Source: Streptosporangiaceae bacterium
GTDB taxonomy: Bacteria; Actinomycetota; Actinomycetes; Streptosporangiales; Streptosporangiaceae
Assembly: GCA_030052355.1 (NCBI GenBank)
Contig: JASIGS010000292.1
Coordinates: 1 to 9,825 of the forward strand
Direction: 5' to 3'
DNA length: 9,825 nt
In this document: piece after piece, positions 1 to 5,818 of the stretch
Layout of the letters: each line of letters begins with the position of its first letter
Position numbering within the stretch: position 1 is the stretch's first letter
Position numbers and translations under genes: made by a program
Notes under the pieces: generated by a model
Seen by the model: only the letters and a program-made list of their open reading frames with translations
The model's database searches: none
Told to the model about the DNA's origin: nothing

Positions 1-852
1 TGGCACGTCCCCCCGCACCTCGGTGCCCGGCAGCCCGAAATCACGCGGTGGCATCCACTCGCCGGCACCGCTCCGGAGACCGCTCCCGGCACCGAGGCCG
101 GCACCGAGATCACCGGGCCCGACCCTGGCCGACGCGGGCACGCCTTCCCGCTGGACGCTGCCAGCCGGCTGCACCCACCGCCGCAACTCCGCCTGGACCT
201 CAGTACTGGACCGCTGGTCAGCGGCTGCGGCCCCGACCAGGTCGCGCAGCGCCGTCAGCTGGACAACGTCCTCGATGCCGACGAGGCGAGCGCCCTCGGC
301 GGTGGCATCCACGCTCAGCGCGGGCAGCAGCCGCAGCGGCAGCTCGCCGGGCGAGAACGGGCCGCGGTGCGTGTGCCGGTGCGGCACCGCCGCGAGCAGC
401 TCGCACTCGGCCCTGCTCGGGGCCGCCAGGCCGACTGGCTCGATCGCCGCCGCCAGCCAGGGTCGGGCCGGGTCGGGCAGCAGCTCGACGCTCATCACGA
501 AGCCGAGCTTGCGGCAGGCGAGCCTGAGCCCGAACAGGGCCGCTCCGCAGCTGATCATCATTTCCCGGCCCGCCGGATCCTCGTGACGCAGCATTCTTGC
601 CGGGTCAGCGTGCAGCTCAAGGCTCCGGCCGCAGACGCGGAACTTCCAGGGCTGCGTGTTGTGCACCGACGGAGCCCTCGCGGCTGTCGTGACAAGGTAG
701 GCGATGTCGGCAGGCGCGAGCAGCGACACTGACCGCGCCAGGGGCCGCGCCGCCGGGCCGGATACGGCCAGCCCGCCAAGGTCTGTGACAATCGTGGCCG
801 CGGGCTGATCATGCCGGCCCGGACGGACAGTCAAGTCCGCACTAGTCGTCAT
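1..852 (-). CDS. Acg-family FMN nitroreductase-like protein (C-terminus beyond window)
   Basis: The frame is open from an ATG at 852 to the left edge, giving 284 codons with no stop, so the gene is partial at its 3' end. The start is supported by AGGTGA just upstream and an in-frame TAG before any earlier ATG. The translation carries the Acg/nitroreductase signature APSVHNTQPWKF (residues 60-71), a helix with DPAGREMMISCGAALFG (92-108) and HRHTHRGPF (158-166). These match the nitroreductase fold seen in M. tuberculosis Acg (Rv2032) and Rv3131. Family members are usually about 320-340 residues, so roughly 40-50 are missing. The family binds FMN; mycobacterial Acg has been reported to lack nitroreductase activity and may sequester flavin, so the substrate is open. 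It is divergent from the XRE-PPOX gene across an intergenic region with two DosR-like boxes. Residues 249-264 are a Gly/Ala-rich repeat. Confidence 0.87.
   Translation of the reverse strand, partial: MTTSADLTVRPGRHDQPAATIVTDLGGLAVSGPAARPLARSVSLLAPADIAYLVTTAARAPSVHNTQPWKFRVCGRSLELHADPARMLRHEDPAGREMMISCGAALFGLRLACRKLGFVMSVELLPDPARPWLAAAIEPVGLAAPSRAECELLAAVPHRHTHRGPFSPGELPLRLLPALSVDATAEGARLVGIEDVVQLTALRDLVGAAAADQRSSTEVQAELRRWVQPAGSVQREGVPASARVGPGDLGAGLGAGSGLRSGAGEWMPPRDFGLPGTEVRGDVP
61..108 (-). repeat. Four imperfect 12-bp tandem repeats inside the Acg-like gene
   Basis: On the plus strand CGGCACCG recurs at 63-70, 87-94 and 99-106, with a diverged fourth unit at 75-86. All are in a 12-bp register. 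Read on the minus strand the units encode LGAG, LGAG, SGLR and SGAG (residues 249-264), followed by the conserved-looking RDFG. The reading frame is preserved. It looks like a small in-frame minisatellite in a surface loop of the nitroreductase fold. Confidence 0.6.
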
Positions 853-900
853 GGTGCATCACCTGTCTGCAGGATCGCCGTGCGCGCCGCCGCGCCGACA

Positions 901-914
901 GGGCCGAAGGGCCC
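901..914. promoter_or_regulatory. DosR/DevR-like inverted-repeat box 1, acg/XRE divergent promoter
   Basis: The sequence is GGGCCGAAGGGCCC, flanked by A and T so that AGGGCC and GGCCCT form the arms. Against the mycobacterial DosR core GGGACTWWAGTCCC it keeps GGG at 1-3, C at 5, AA at 7-8, G at 10 and CCC at 12-14. It also contains the perfect 12-bp palindrome GAAGGGCCCTTC (906-917). It lies in the 122-bp divergent region, 49 bp from the acg start and 61 bp from the XRE start. Assignment to a DosR-type regulator is inference from the pattern, the regulated gene types and recurrence elsewhere in the window. Confidence 0.5.
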
Positions 915-922
915 TTCCGGGC

Positions 923-936
923 AGGACCGGCGTCCG
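923..936. promoter_or_regulatory. DosR/DevR-like inverted-repeat box 2, acg/XRE divergent promoter
   Basis: The sequence is AGGACCGGCGTCCG, with perfect GGAC (924-927) and GTCC (932-935) arms matching positions 2-5 and 10-13 of the DosR core. Its centre is exactly 22 bp from the centre of the box at 901-914. Its reverse complement CGGACGCCGGTCCT matches 12 of 14 positions of the box at 2915-2928. TAGAGT (937-942) follows directly and is a weak -10 candidate for the XRE gene. Confidence 0.45.
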
Positions 937-962
937 TAGAGTTGGCTGCAGGTCCAAGGCAC

Positions 963-968
963 AGGAGG
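963..968 (+). promoter_or_regulatory. Ribosome binding site AGGAGG of the XRE-PPOX gene
   Basis: A full AGGAGG lies 6 nt upstream of the ATG at 975. It decides the start against an in-frame TTG at 942, which has no comparable site and would add eleven residues unlike the family N-terminus. Confidence 0.8.
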
Positions 969-974
969 AAGCAG

Positions 975-1640
975 ATGGCCAGTGATGCCGGTGTGGGTGC
1001 CACCGACCTGGGCAGGCGCGTTGCGGAGCAGCGCGCCAAGGCGGGGCTGAGCCGCGAAGAGGTGGCCGAGCGTGCCGGGATGTCGCCCGGCTACCTGACC
1101 TACGTGGAGACAAGCTCGTCGCCGAATCCGACTCACGCGACGCTCATGCGACTGGCTGCTGCCCTGGACACCTCGCCGAACGTGCTGACCGGCGCTGGCC
1201 TGACCATGCCGCCTGGCCAGCGCGGATCGTCCGCGAACTGCCAGCTGGAGGAGCTCACGCCGGACCAATGCCGGGAGTACATCGCTGCCGGGGGCGTGGG
1301 CCGCTTCCTGTTCGACGACGAGTCCAGAGGGCCAGTAGCCATTGCGGTCAACTACAAGATGGACGGCCCCGACGTCGTCTTCCGCACCAACAGCGGGGCC
1401 GCCGTCGCCGAGGGCACGCACCACCAGAAGGTGTCGTTCGACGTCGACCACGTCGACGACGCGCTCTGCGAGGGCTGGAGCGTCCTGCTGAGCGGCACGG
1501 CTGATGTCATCTCCGATCCCGGCGACCTCGCGAAGGCCGAGGCGCTCGGCATCGAGCCGTGGCCGGGCGGCGACCGGAACGTCTATGTGAGGCTGGTACC
1601 GAGCCAGGTCACGGGGCGCCGCATCCGCGCGACCAGCTAG
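975..1640 (+). CDS. XRE-family HTH regulator fused to a PPOX-like flavin/split-barrel domain
   Basis: This is a 221-residue protein with two parts. Residues about 12-66 form an XRE-type helix-turn-helix (LGRRVAEQRAKAGLSREEVA, then AGMSPGYLTYVE). Residues about 94-216 resemble the pyridoxamine 5'-phosphate oxidase-like split barrel (LTPDQCREYIAAGGVGRFLF, AIAVNYKMDG, VVFRTNSG, then a GWSVLLSGTADVI strand). Such barrels bind FMN, F420 or haem, so the fusion suggests a transcription factor whose DNA binding responds to a flavin or redox ligand; this is inference, and no catalytic assignment is possible. HTH/PPOX fusions are common in actinomycetes, and a PPOX-like protein (Rv3129) belongs to the mycobacterial DosR regulon. 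It is divergent from the Acg-like gene and may control that shared promoter. It converges on the CBS gene 20 bp downstream. Confidence 0.88.
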   Translation: MASDAGVGATDLGRRVAEQRAKAGLSREEVAERAGMSPGYLTYVETSSSPNPTHATLMRLAAALDTSPNVLTGAGLTMPPGQRGSSANCQLEELTPDQCREYIAAGGVGRFLFDDESRGPVAIAVNYKMDGPDVVFRTNSGAAVAEGTHHQKVSFDVDHVDDALCEGWSVLLSGTADVISDPGDLAKAEALGIEPWPGGDRNVYVRLVPSQVTGRRIRATS

Positions 1641-1655
1641 CCGCCGCGCCAGCTA

Positions 1656-1683
1656 CCGGGTCAACGGCCGGGCCGCTGACCGG
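1656..1683. terminator. Possible bidirectional hairpin terminator between converging genes
   Basis: CCGG(G)TCA at 1656-1663 pairs with TGACCGG at 1677-1683 with one bulged G. An inner CGGC/GCCG stem (1665-1668 with 1672-1675) closes a 3-nt loop. The hairpin spans the TGA of the CBS gene (1661-1663) and begins 16 nt after the XRE stop. There is no U-tract, as is usual in high-GC actinomycetes. The structure is visible; its function is inferred. Confidence 0.4.
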
Positions 1684-2317
1684 CGCGCGGATAGCTGAGC
1701 CGGTCACGTACCGCTATGACGCCATCGGCGTGGCGGACCCTGGAGAGCAGCCCTAGCGCGGTGACCCGGTCCTGCACCGCTCCGGTCAGTGTCGCGATGC
1801 CGGATGCGACCGCCACGCTGATTTCCGCGGCATCGAGCGCCGTGTCGTCAGCGATCACCTTGGCCACTTCCTTGGCGACGTCGCCATCCGCCTGGTCGAA
1901 CACGCTGAGCACGTCGCACCTGCTGACGATGCCGACGAGCCGCTGCTCGGAGTCCACCACCGGCAACCGCTTGACCTGCCGGTCTTGCATGAGCCTGGCC
2001 GCGTGCCTGAGACCCTGATCCGGACGCACGCAGACCGCCGGCGCCGTCATCAGCCGGGCCGCGGTCACCGCCGTCGCCTTCGTCTGCTCACCGAGCCGCC
2101 AGCTCAGCCGGATCAGCCCAGCCGGCAGCTCCGGGTCGGTCAGCTTGGCAAGCAGGTCGGCCTCCGAAACCACGCCGAGCACCCGGCCGTCGTCGTCGAT
2201 GACCGGGCATGCGCTGACGCGGAAGCGCCGGAGCGCCGTCACGATCTCCTTGTAATCCGCCGCCTCGCGTACCGCGACGACGTTTGCCGTCATCACGTCC
2301 CTGACCGTCGCATTCAT
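1661..2317 (-). CDS. CBS-domain pair plus BON domain protein
   Basis: This is a 218-residue protein. The first CBS motif is at about residues 8-60 (VRDVMTANVVAVREAADYKE, then FRVSACPVIDDDGRVLGVVS). The second is at about 89-140 (LMTAPAVCVRPDQ, then VKRLPVVDSEQRLVGIVS). A BON-type domain follows at about 147-208 (DTALDAAEISVAVASGIATL, then GLLSRVRHADGVIAVRDRL). Paired CBS motifs form a Bateman module that commonly binds adenosine ligands such as AMP or ATP. BON domains are usually linked to membranes or ligand binding. No signal peptide is visible, so it is probably cytoplasmic. The ATG at 2317 has a strong GGGGAGGAG site. It starts 36 bp after the USP stop and is probably cotranscribed with it. 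CBS proteins of this kind (for example M. tuberculosis Hrp1, Rv2626c) are hypoxia-induced. The partner or ligand is unknown. Confidence 0.9.
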   Translation of the reverse strand: MNATVRDVMTANVVAVREAADYKEIVTALRRFRVSACPVIDDDGRVLGVVSEADLLAKLTDPELPAGLIRLSWRLGEQTKATAVTAARLMTAPAVCVRPDQGLRHAARLMQDRQVKRLPVVDSEQRLVGIVSRCDVLSVFDQADGDVAKEVAKVIADDTALDAAEISVAVASGIATLTGAVQDRVTALGLLSRVRHADGVIAVRDRLSYPRAGQRPGR

Positions 2318-2353
2318 GGCTCCTCCCCCCGTGCAGCTGCCTTCGCCCGGGCG

Positions 2354-2815
2354 TCAGCCGTCCTTACCGCGGATGATCACTACCGGGCAGGGCGAGTGGG
2401 TCGCGACGTGCTGGCTGACCGAGCCGAGCAGGGCACCGGCGAACCCGCCGCGTCCCCGGCTGCCAACGACGAGCAGGTCAGCGCCCTGCGCCGCGTCCAG
2501 CAGCACCTGGGCCGCGTTGCCCTCGGCCACCTTGCTGGTGACCCGGACCGCATGACCCGGGTCCACCGCCTCCGCGATGACCTCATTCAGGGTCTTGGTG
2601 GCCAGCTCATCGAAGTTCACCGGATCGGCCGCCGACACCGGCGCCACGCCGTACCCGGCGTACATGGCCGGGTACCGCCAGGCGATGACCGCCTCGACGG
2701 TGCTGCCGGTCAGCCCGGCTTGCCGGACCGCCCACCGCAGCGCTTCCCTGGACGATGGCGAGCCGTCTACGCCTACCACGATCCGGCCACCAGACGGCTC
2801 AACTTGCCACGTCAT
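2354..2815 (-). CDS. Universal stress protein (single UspA domain, ATP-binding type)
   Basis: This is a 153-residue single-domain USP. The N-terminal strand is IVVGVDGSPSSREALRWAV (residues 12-30). The ATP-binding signature G-2x-G-9x-G-S/T is exact: G118-S-R-G121, nine residues, G131-S132, followed by the usual helix and terminal strand CPVVIIRG. It is therefore predicted to bind ATP, like Rv2623, and probably acts as a cytoplasmic nucleotide-linked stress regulator. The ATG at 2815 is chosen because GGGAGG lies 5 nt upstream. It is the first gene of a likely usp-CBS operon. The 111-bp region upstream holds two DosR-like boxes and a candidate -10 element, matching induction by low oxygen or redox stress. 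The family call is secure; the physiological role is inferred. Confidence 0.94.
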   Translation of the reverse strand: MTWQVEPSGGRIVVGVDGSPSSREALRWAVRQAGLTGSTVEAVIAWRYPAMYAGYGVAPVSAADPVNFDELATKTLNEVIAEAVDPGHAVRVTSKVAEGNAAQVLLDAAQGADLLVVGSRGRGGFAGALLGSVSQHVATHSPCPVVIIRGKDG

Positions 2816-2879
2816 GTGATCCTCCCTTTGCTCTCATCTCAAGCTTCGCGGGCGACAACTGACCGGGGCAGAGCCTCTT

Positions 2880-2885
2880 TTACTA
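2880..2885 (-). promoter_or_regulatory. Candidate -10 element for usp
   Basis: TAGTAA on the minus strand (2885 to 2880) lies in the only AT-rich stretch of the intergenic region. Its centre is 17 bp downstream of the centre of the proximal DosR-like box, so that box would overlap the -35 position. This is the geometry expected of activator-dependent promoters. It would leave a 5' UTR of about 60 nt. It is a weak motif match and is supported mainly by position. Confidence 0.3.
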
Positions 2886-2892
2886 GGAACGA

Positions 2893-2906
2893 GTGACCTT
2901 GGTCCT
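2893..2906. promoter_or_regulatory. DosR/DevR-like box, proximal, upstream of usp
   Basis: The sequence is GTGACCTTGGTCCT. It agrees with the DosR core GGGACTWWAGTCCC at positions 1, 3, 4, 5, 7, 8, 10, 11, 12 and 13, and has GACC/GGTC arms. It sits 78 bp upstream of the usp ATG and overlaps the expected -35 of the candidate promoter. It is the best match to the mycobacterial consensus in the window. Confidence 0.55.
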
Positions 2907-2914
2907 CGGTCTGC

Positions 2915-2928
2915 ACGACGCCGGTCCT
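2915..2928. promoter_or_regulatory. DosR/DevR-like box, distal, upstream of usp
   Basis: The sequence is ACGACGCCGGTCCT, keeping GAC (2917-2919) and GTCC (2924-2927) of the DosR core. Its centre is exactly 22 bp from that of the box at 2893-2906, the same spacing as the pair at 901-936. It overlaps the stop codon (2927-2929) of the PatA-like gene, so the usp promoter extends into the 3' end of its upstream neighbour. Confidence 0.45.
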
Positions 2929-5599
2929 ACCTGAGCTGGCGCAGGAACGGGTCGGTGGGGACTGCCGGGCTCACCCTGATCCGGACATCGACGGCTGTGA
3001 CGCCTGCCGGCCTGGCGATGACCGGGTTCAGGTCCAGCTCGGCGACCTCCGGCAGGTCGTCAGCCAGCCTGGACACCCGCTGCAGCAGGTCGGCGAGACC
3101 GTCGGTGTCCACGGCGGGCGTACCACGGTGACCGAACAGCAGCGGCGCGGCGCGCACCCCCCTGACCAGGGCCTCGGCGTCCACGTCGGTCACCGGGGTC
3201 AGCCGGGCCGCGCGGTCGCCGAGGACATCGGTCGCGACGCCGCCGAGGCCGAACACCACGAGCGGACCGAACACAGGCTCCTGGACGACGCCGATCAGCG
3301 TCTCGACGCCATCGGCCAGCATGGGCTGTACGAGCACCCGGCGCAGATCGGGGCCGAACGCGGCCGTCAGCTCTGCGTAGGCCTTGCCGATCTCCTCGAC
3401 GGTCCGCAGGTCGAGCTTGACCGCGCCGGCGTCGCTCTTGTGCACCAGCCCGTCAACCTCTGCCTTGACCACCACGTGGCCGCCGAGCTCGGCGGCAGCT
3501 GCCTGCACGCCAGTCAGGTCCGTGGCTGCGCGCGTGGTCACCAGCGGGATCTTGTAGCTGGCCAGGATCTGGGCCGCGTCCGCGGCGGCGAGCCAGCCGC
3601 CGCCCGGGTTTGCGGCGAGAAAGGCCGACACGACCATGCGCGCGCCGGCCGAGTCGACGTCGGCGAACTCCGGCACGGTGCCACGCTGACCATCCAGCCA
3701 CTCGCGGTAACCGGCAGCGTGCGACAGGGCGCGCGCGGCTCCCTCCGGGTAGCTGTAAGCCGGAGTACGGGAGTCCAGGATGGCGACCGACTCGGCCTGC
3801 TCGAGGCGAGCCGCGGCGAGCGGCTTGTCGACCTGCGCCGTCCTGACCGCCGTGCTCAGGTCGGCGATGGCGGTCGGCACCTCGATGGCCAGCACGGCAT
3901 CCACGCCCTCATCACGGGCCACTTCTTCCAGGCAGGATCGGAACGCGACCGAGTCTGCCGTCGCCGTGGCGTCCACCGGCCCCGACACCGACGCGCCTCT
4001 GGGCAGGATCCTGGTCAGCTTGCGCTGCGTGTCAGTGTCAAGCACGGCGACAGTCAGCCCGTTGTCGACGCAGGCGTCGGCGGCGAGCACGCCGGCGCCG
4101 CCGGCATTGGACACGATCGCCACCCGGCGTCCGGCCGGCATTGGCTGGCAGGACAGCAGCGCGGCGGCCTCGACGAGTTCGCCGAGACTGTGCGTGGCGA
4201 TGATGCCGGCCTGCCCGAACAGTGCCTCTTGCGTCACCAGCGGCGTCGCGCTCGCGGCCGTGTGCGAGGCAGCGGCGCGCTGCCCGGCCGGGGACCGGCC
4301 GCCGATGACGGTCAGGACCGGCATGTGCCCGCCGACCCGCCGCGCGGTCTGCGCGAACGCGCGGGGGTTGCCGAACGACTCGACGTAGAGCACGGCGAGC
4401 TTGGTCAGCCCGTCCTGCTCCCACCAGGTGAGCATGTCGTTGCTCGACACGTCGTACTTATCGCCAACCGAGGCGAACGACGAGATCCCGATGCCCAGCC
4501 TGGCCAGGTGCTCGAGCAGCGCGACCCCGAGCCCGCCGGACTGCACGACGAGCCCGGCGACGCCCGGTGCCGGCGGCGCCGCGGTGAACGTCGCGTTGAG
4601 CTGCATCTGCGGCACCGCCACGCCGAAGCAGTTAGGGCCGACGAGCCGCATGCCGTAGCGGCGGCAGATCGCCAGCAGGTCGGCACCGGAGCTGCCGAGC
4701 CCGGCGGTGATCACAACCAGGGCGTGCACTCCCCTGCGGCCGCACTGCGTCGCGACGCCGGCCACCTCGGCCGACGGGACCGTGATGACCGCGAGGTCCA
4801 CGCCATGCGGGAGCTCGTCTGCGGACGCGAGGCAGTGCAGCCCCTCCATGGACTGCCCGCGCGGGTTGACCGCGTACACCGCACCGGTGAAGCCGCCCGT
4901 GACGATGTTGTGCAGGATCTCCCTGCCGACAGAGCCGCGGCGCCGTCCGGCGCCGATGACAGCCACCGATGCGGGCTGCAGGAGGTGGCGCAGGCTCGCT
5001 ACGCCGGCCCGGCTGGCCCGTCCGGCGACCGCCTCGAGATAGCTGTCCAGCTGCTGGCCATCGTGATGCGGCAACGGCATGCGCAACTCGACGAGGCCGT
5101 CGGCGAACTGACGCTGTACCTGCAGGCCCGCGTCGGCGAACACCCGCTGCATCGCCAGGTTCTCCGGCAGCGTCTCGGCGGCGAACGCGGTCAGCCCGCG
5201 CTGCCGGGCGAGCGAGACCAGGTGCTCGAGAAGGAGGGTGGCAATGCCCCGCCCGTGCATCTCATCAGACACCGCGAACGCGATCTCCGCGATCCCCGGC
5301 TTGCCCGTCGGCTCGTAGCTCGCCACGCCGACAAGCTCGCCGTCCAGCCGGGCGAGGAGGGCGGCGTGATCGGGGTCCGCTGGCCGGCAGAGCCGCTGCG
5401 CCTCGCGTTCGGGCGCCTGCGGGCTAAAGCTGAAGAACCGGAAATATGCGTTGTCGGGTGACATCTGCTGGTGCATCTCGCGGATGTCGTCGGCGTCCTG
5501 CGACCCGGCATGCCTGATCTCGACCGTGCTGCCGTCGGCCAGCAGCGCGTACCGCGCCGGTGCGGCCGCGGCCGGCAACGCATCTGGCAACTCAGTCAC
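2927..5599 (-). CDS. GNAT acetyltransferase / ADP-forming acyl-CoA synthetase fusion (PatA-type protein acyltransferase)
   Basis: From a GTG at 5599 this encodes 890 residues, close to the usual family length. Residues about 20-175 are a GNAT domain with acetyl-CoA loop HGRGIA (115-120), where the family more often has Q first. About 203-480 form the CoA-binding Rossmann and ligase domains (SVAVIGAGRRRGSVG, GPNCFGV at 321-327). GRSPAGQRAAASHT (434-447) places a candidate phospho-histidine at H446. A further ligase segment includes VAIVSNAGGAGVLAADA. The C-terminal ATP-grasp domain spans about 665-885 (VVKAEVDGLVHKSDAGAVKL, then VFGLGGVATDVLGD). GNAT-first order is that of S. lividans PatA, which acetylates an acyl-CoA synthetase; Salmonella Pat has the reverse order. 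The likely role is lysine acylation of metabolic enzymes, and acyl-CoA synthetase activity is not excluded. The GTG has no good ribosome site and overlaps a short upstream ORF. An upstream in-frame start near 5902 is unlikely. Confidence 0.88.
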   Translation of the reverse strand: MTELPDALPAAAAPARYALLADGSTVEIRHAGSQDADDIREMHQQMSPDNAYFRFFSFSPQAPEREAQRLCRPADPDHAALLARLDGELVGVASYEPTGKPGIAEIAFAVSDEMHGRGIATLLLEHLVSLARQRGLTAFAAETLPENLAMQRVFADAGLQVQRQFADGLVELRMPLPHHDGQQLDSYLEAVAGRASRAGVASLRHLLQPASVAVIGAGRRRGSVGREILHNIVTGGFTGAVYAVNPRGQSMEGLHCLASADELPHGVDLAVITVPSAEVAGVATQCGRRGVHALVVITAGLGSSGADLLAICRRYGMRLVGPNCFGVAVPQMQLNATFTAAPPAPGVAGLVVQSGGLGVALLEHLARLGIGISSFASVGDKYDVSSNDMLTWWEQDGLTKLAVLYVESFGNPRAFAQTARRVGGHMPVLTVIGGRSPAGQRAAASHTAASATPLVTQEALFGQAGIIATHSLGELVEAAALLSCQPMPAGRRVAIVSNAGGAGVLAADACVDNGLTVAVLDTDTQRKLTRILPRGASVSGPVDATATADSVAFRSCLEEVARDEGVDAVLAIEVPTAIADLSTAVRTAQVDKPLAAARLEQAESVAILDSRTPAYSYPEGAARALSHAAGYREWLDGQRGTVPEFADVDSAGARMVVSAFLAANPGGGWLAAADAAQILASYKIPLVTTRAATDLTGVQAAAAELGGHVVVKAEVDGLVHKSDAGAVKLDLRTVEEIGKAYAELTAAFGPDLRRVLVQPMLADGVETLIGVVQEPVFGPLVVFGLGGVATDVLGDRAARLTPVTDVDAEALVRGVRAAPLLFGHRGTPAVDTDGLADLLQRVSRLADDLPEVAELDLNPVIARPAGVTAVDVRIRVSPAVPTDPFLRQLR

Positions 5600-5636
5600 C
5601 GCCCGCGGCGAACTTCTGGCGCGCGATCGGGTCCAT
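5592..5636 (-). CDS. Possible 14-codon leader ORF coupled to the PatA-like gene
   Basis: An ATG at 5636 follows AGAGG with 9-nt spacing in the purine-rich run GGGGGAGAGGAAG, the best ribosome site upstream of the PatA-like gene. It reads MDPIARQKFAAGGD and stops at TGA (5594-5592), overlapping the GTG start at 5599 by 8 nt in another frame. Either ribosomes terminating here reinitiate at GTG (translational coupling), or this ATG is the true start and a one-base difference has separated the frames. No recognisable peptide family. Confidence 0.33.
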   Translation of the reverse strand: MDPIARQKFAAGGD

Positions 5637-5722
5637 GGCGTGCTTCCTCTCCCCCGGTGGCTTGCGTTCAAGCATCGCTCCCCGCCCAGGGCTGCGCATC
5701 TGCCTGACAGACCCATGCTGCC

Positions 5723-5736
5723 AGGACCTTCGGCCC
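5723..5736. promoter_or_regulatory. DosR/DevR-like box between PatA-like and ABC genes
   Basis: The plus-strand sequence AGGACCTTCGGCCC matches 12 of 14 positions of the reverse complement of the box at 901-914 (GGGCCCTTCGGCCC). It lies between divergent genes, 87 bp upstream of the candidate leader ATG on the left and 82 bp upstream of the ABC GTG on the right, so it could serve either. A weaker partial copy, GTGACCAACGCCGG, lies at 5746-5759 with 23-bp centre spacing. No convincing -10 is visible on either side. Confidence 0.45.
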
Positions 5737-5767
5737 GGGCGAGCGGTGACCAACGCCGGCTGCCCGT

Positions 5768-5812
5768 CAGCCGATCGCCCCTCACCCGGCCGCCCGGGAC
5801 GGTGATCGGCTG
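5768..5812 (+). promoter_or_regulatory. Long hairpin just upstream of the ABC gene start
   Basis: CAGCCGATC (5768-5776) and GATCGGCTG (5804-5812) are a perfect 9-bp inverted repeat 27 nt apart. A nested CCCGG/CCGGG stem (5785-5789 with 5794-5798) sits inside. The hairpin ends 6 nt before the GTG at 5819. It includes GGTGAT (5801-5806), the only candidate ribosome site seen, so it could limit translation. It could alternatively be a DNA-binding operator or a weak terminator. The structure is visible; its role is inferred. Confidence 0.4.
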
Positions 5813-5818
5813 TGCCTC

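Noticed and set aside
849..1451. Minus-strand open frame (200 codons) opposite the XRE-PPOX gene
   Set aside because: It overlaps the acg start and the whole divergent promoter and has no recognisable domain.
1985..2896. Plus-strand open frame (303 codons) across the CBS and USP genes
   Set aside because: It is antisense to two clear genes and their intergenic promoter, and is Arg/His-rich without motifs.
3128..5461. Long plus-strand open frame (777 codons) opposite the PatA-like gene
   Set aside because: It is low-complexity and Arg/Gly/His-rich with no recognisable domain, and lies exactly antisense to a well-supported 890-residue enzyme. It is a GC-rich shadow frame.
5746..5759. Second DosR-like box GTGACCAACGCCGG beside 5723-5736
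   Set aside because: Only one half-site is good and the centre spacing is 23, not 22, so it was mentioned as weak rather than listed as a feature.
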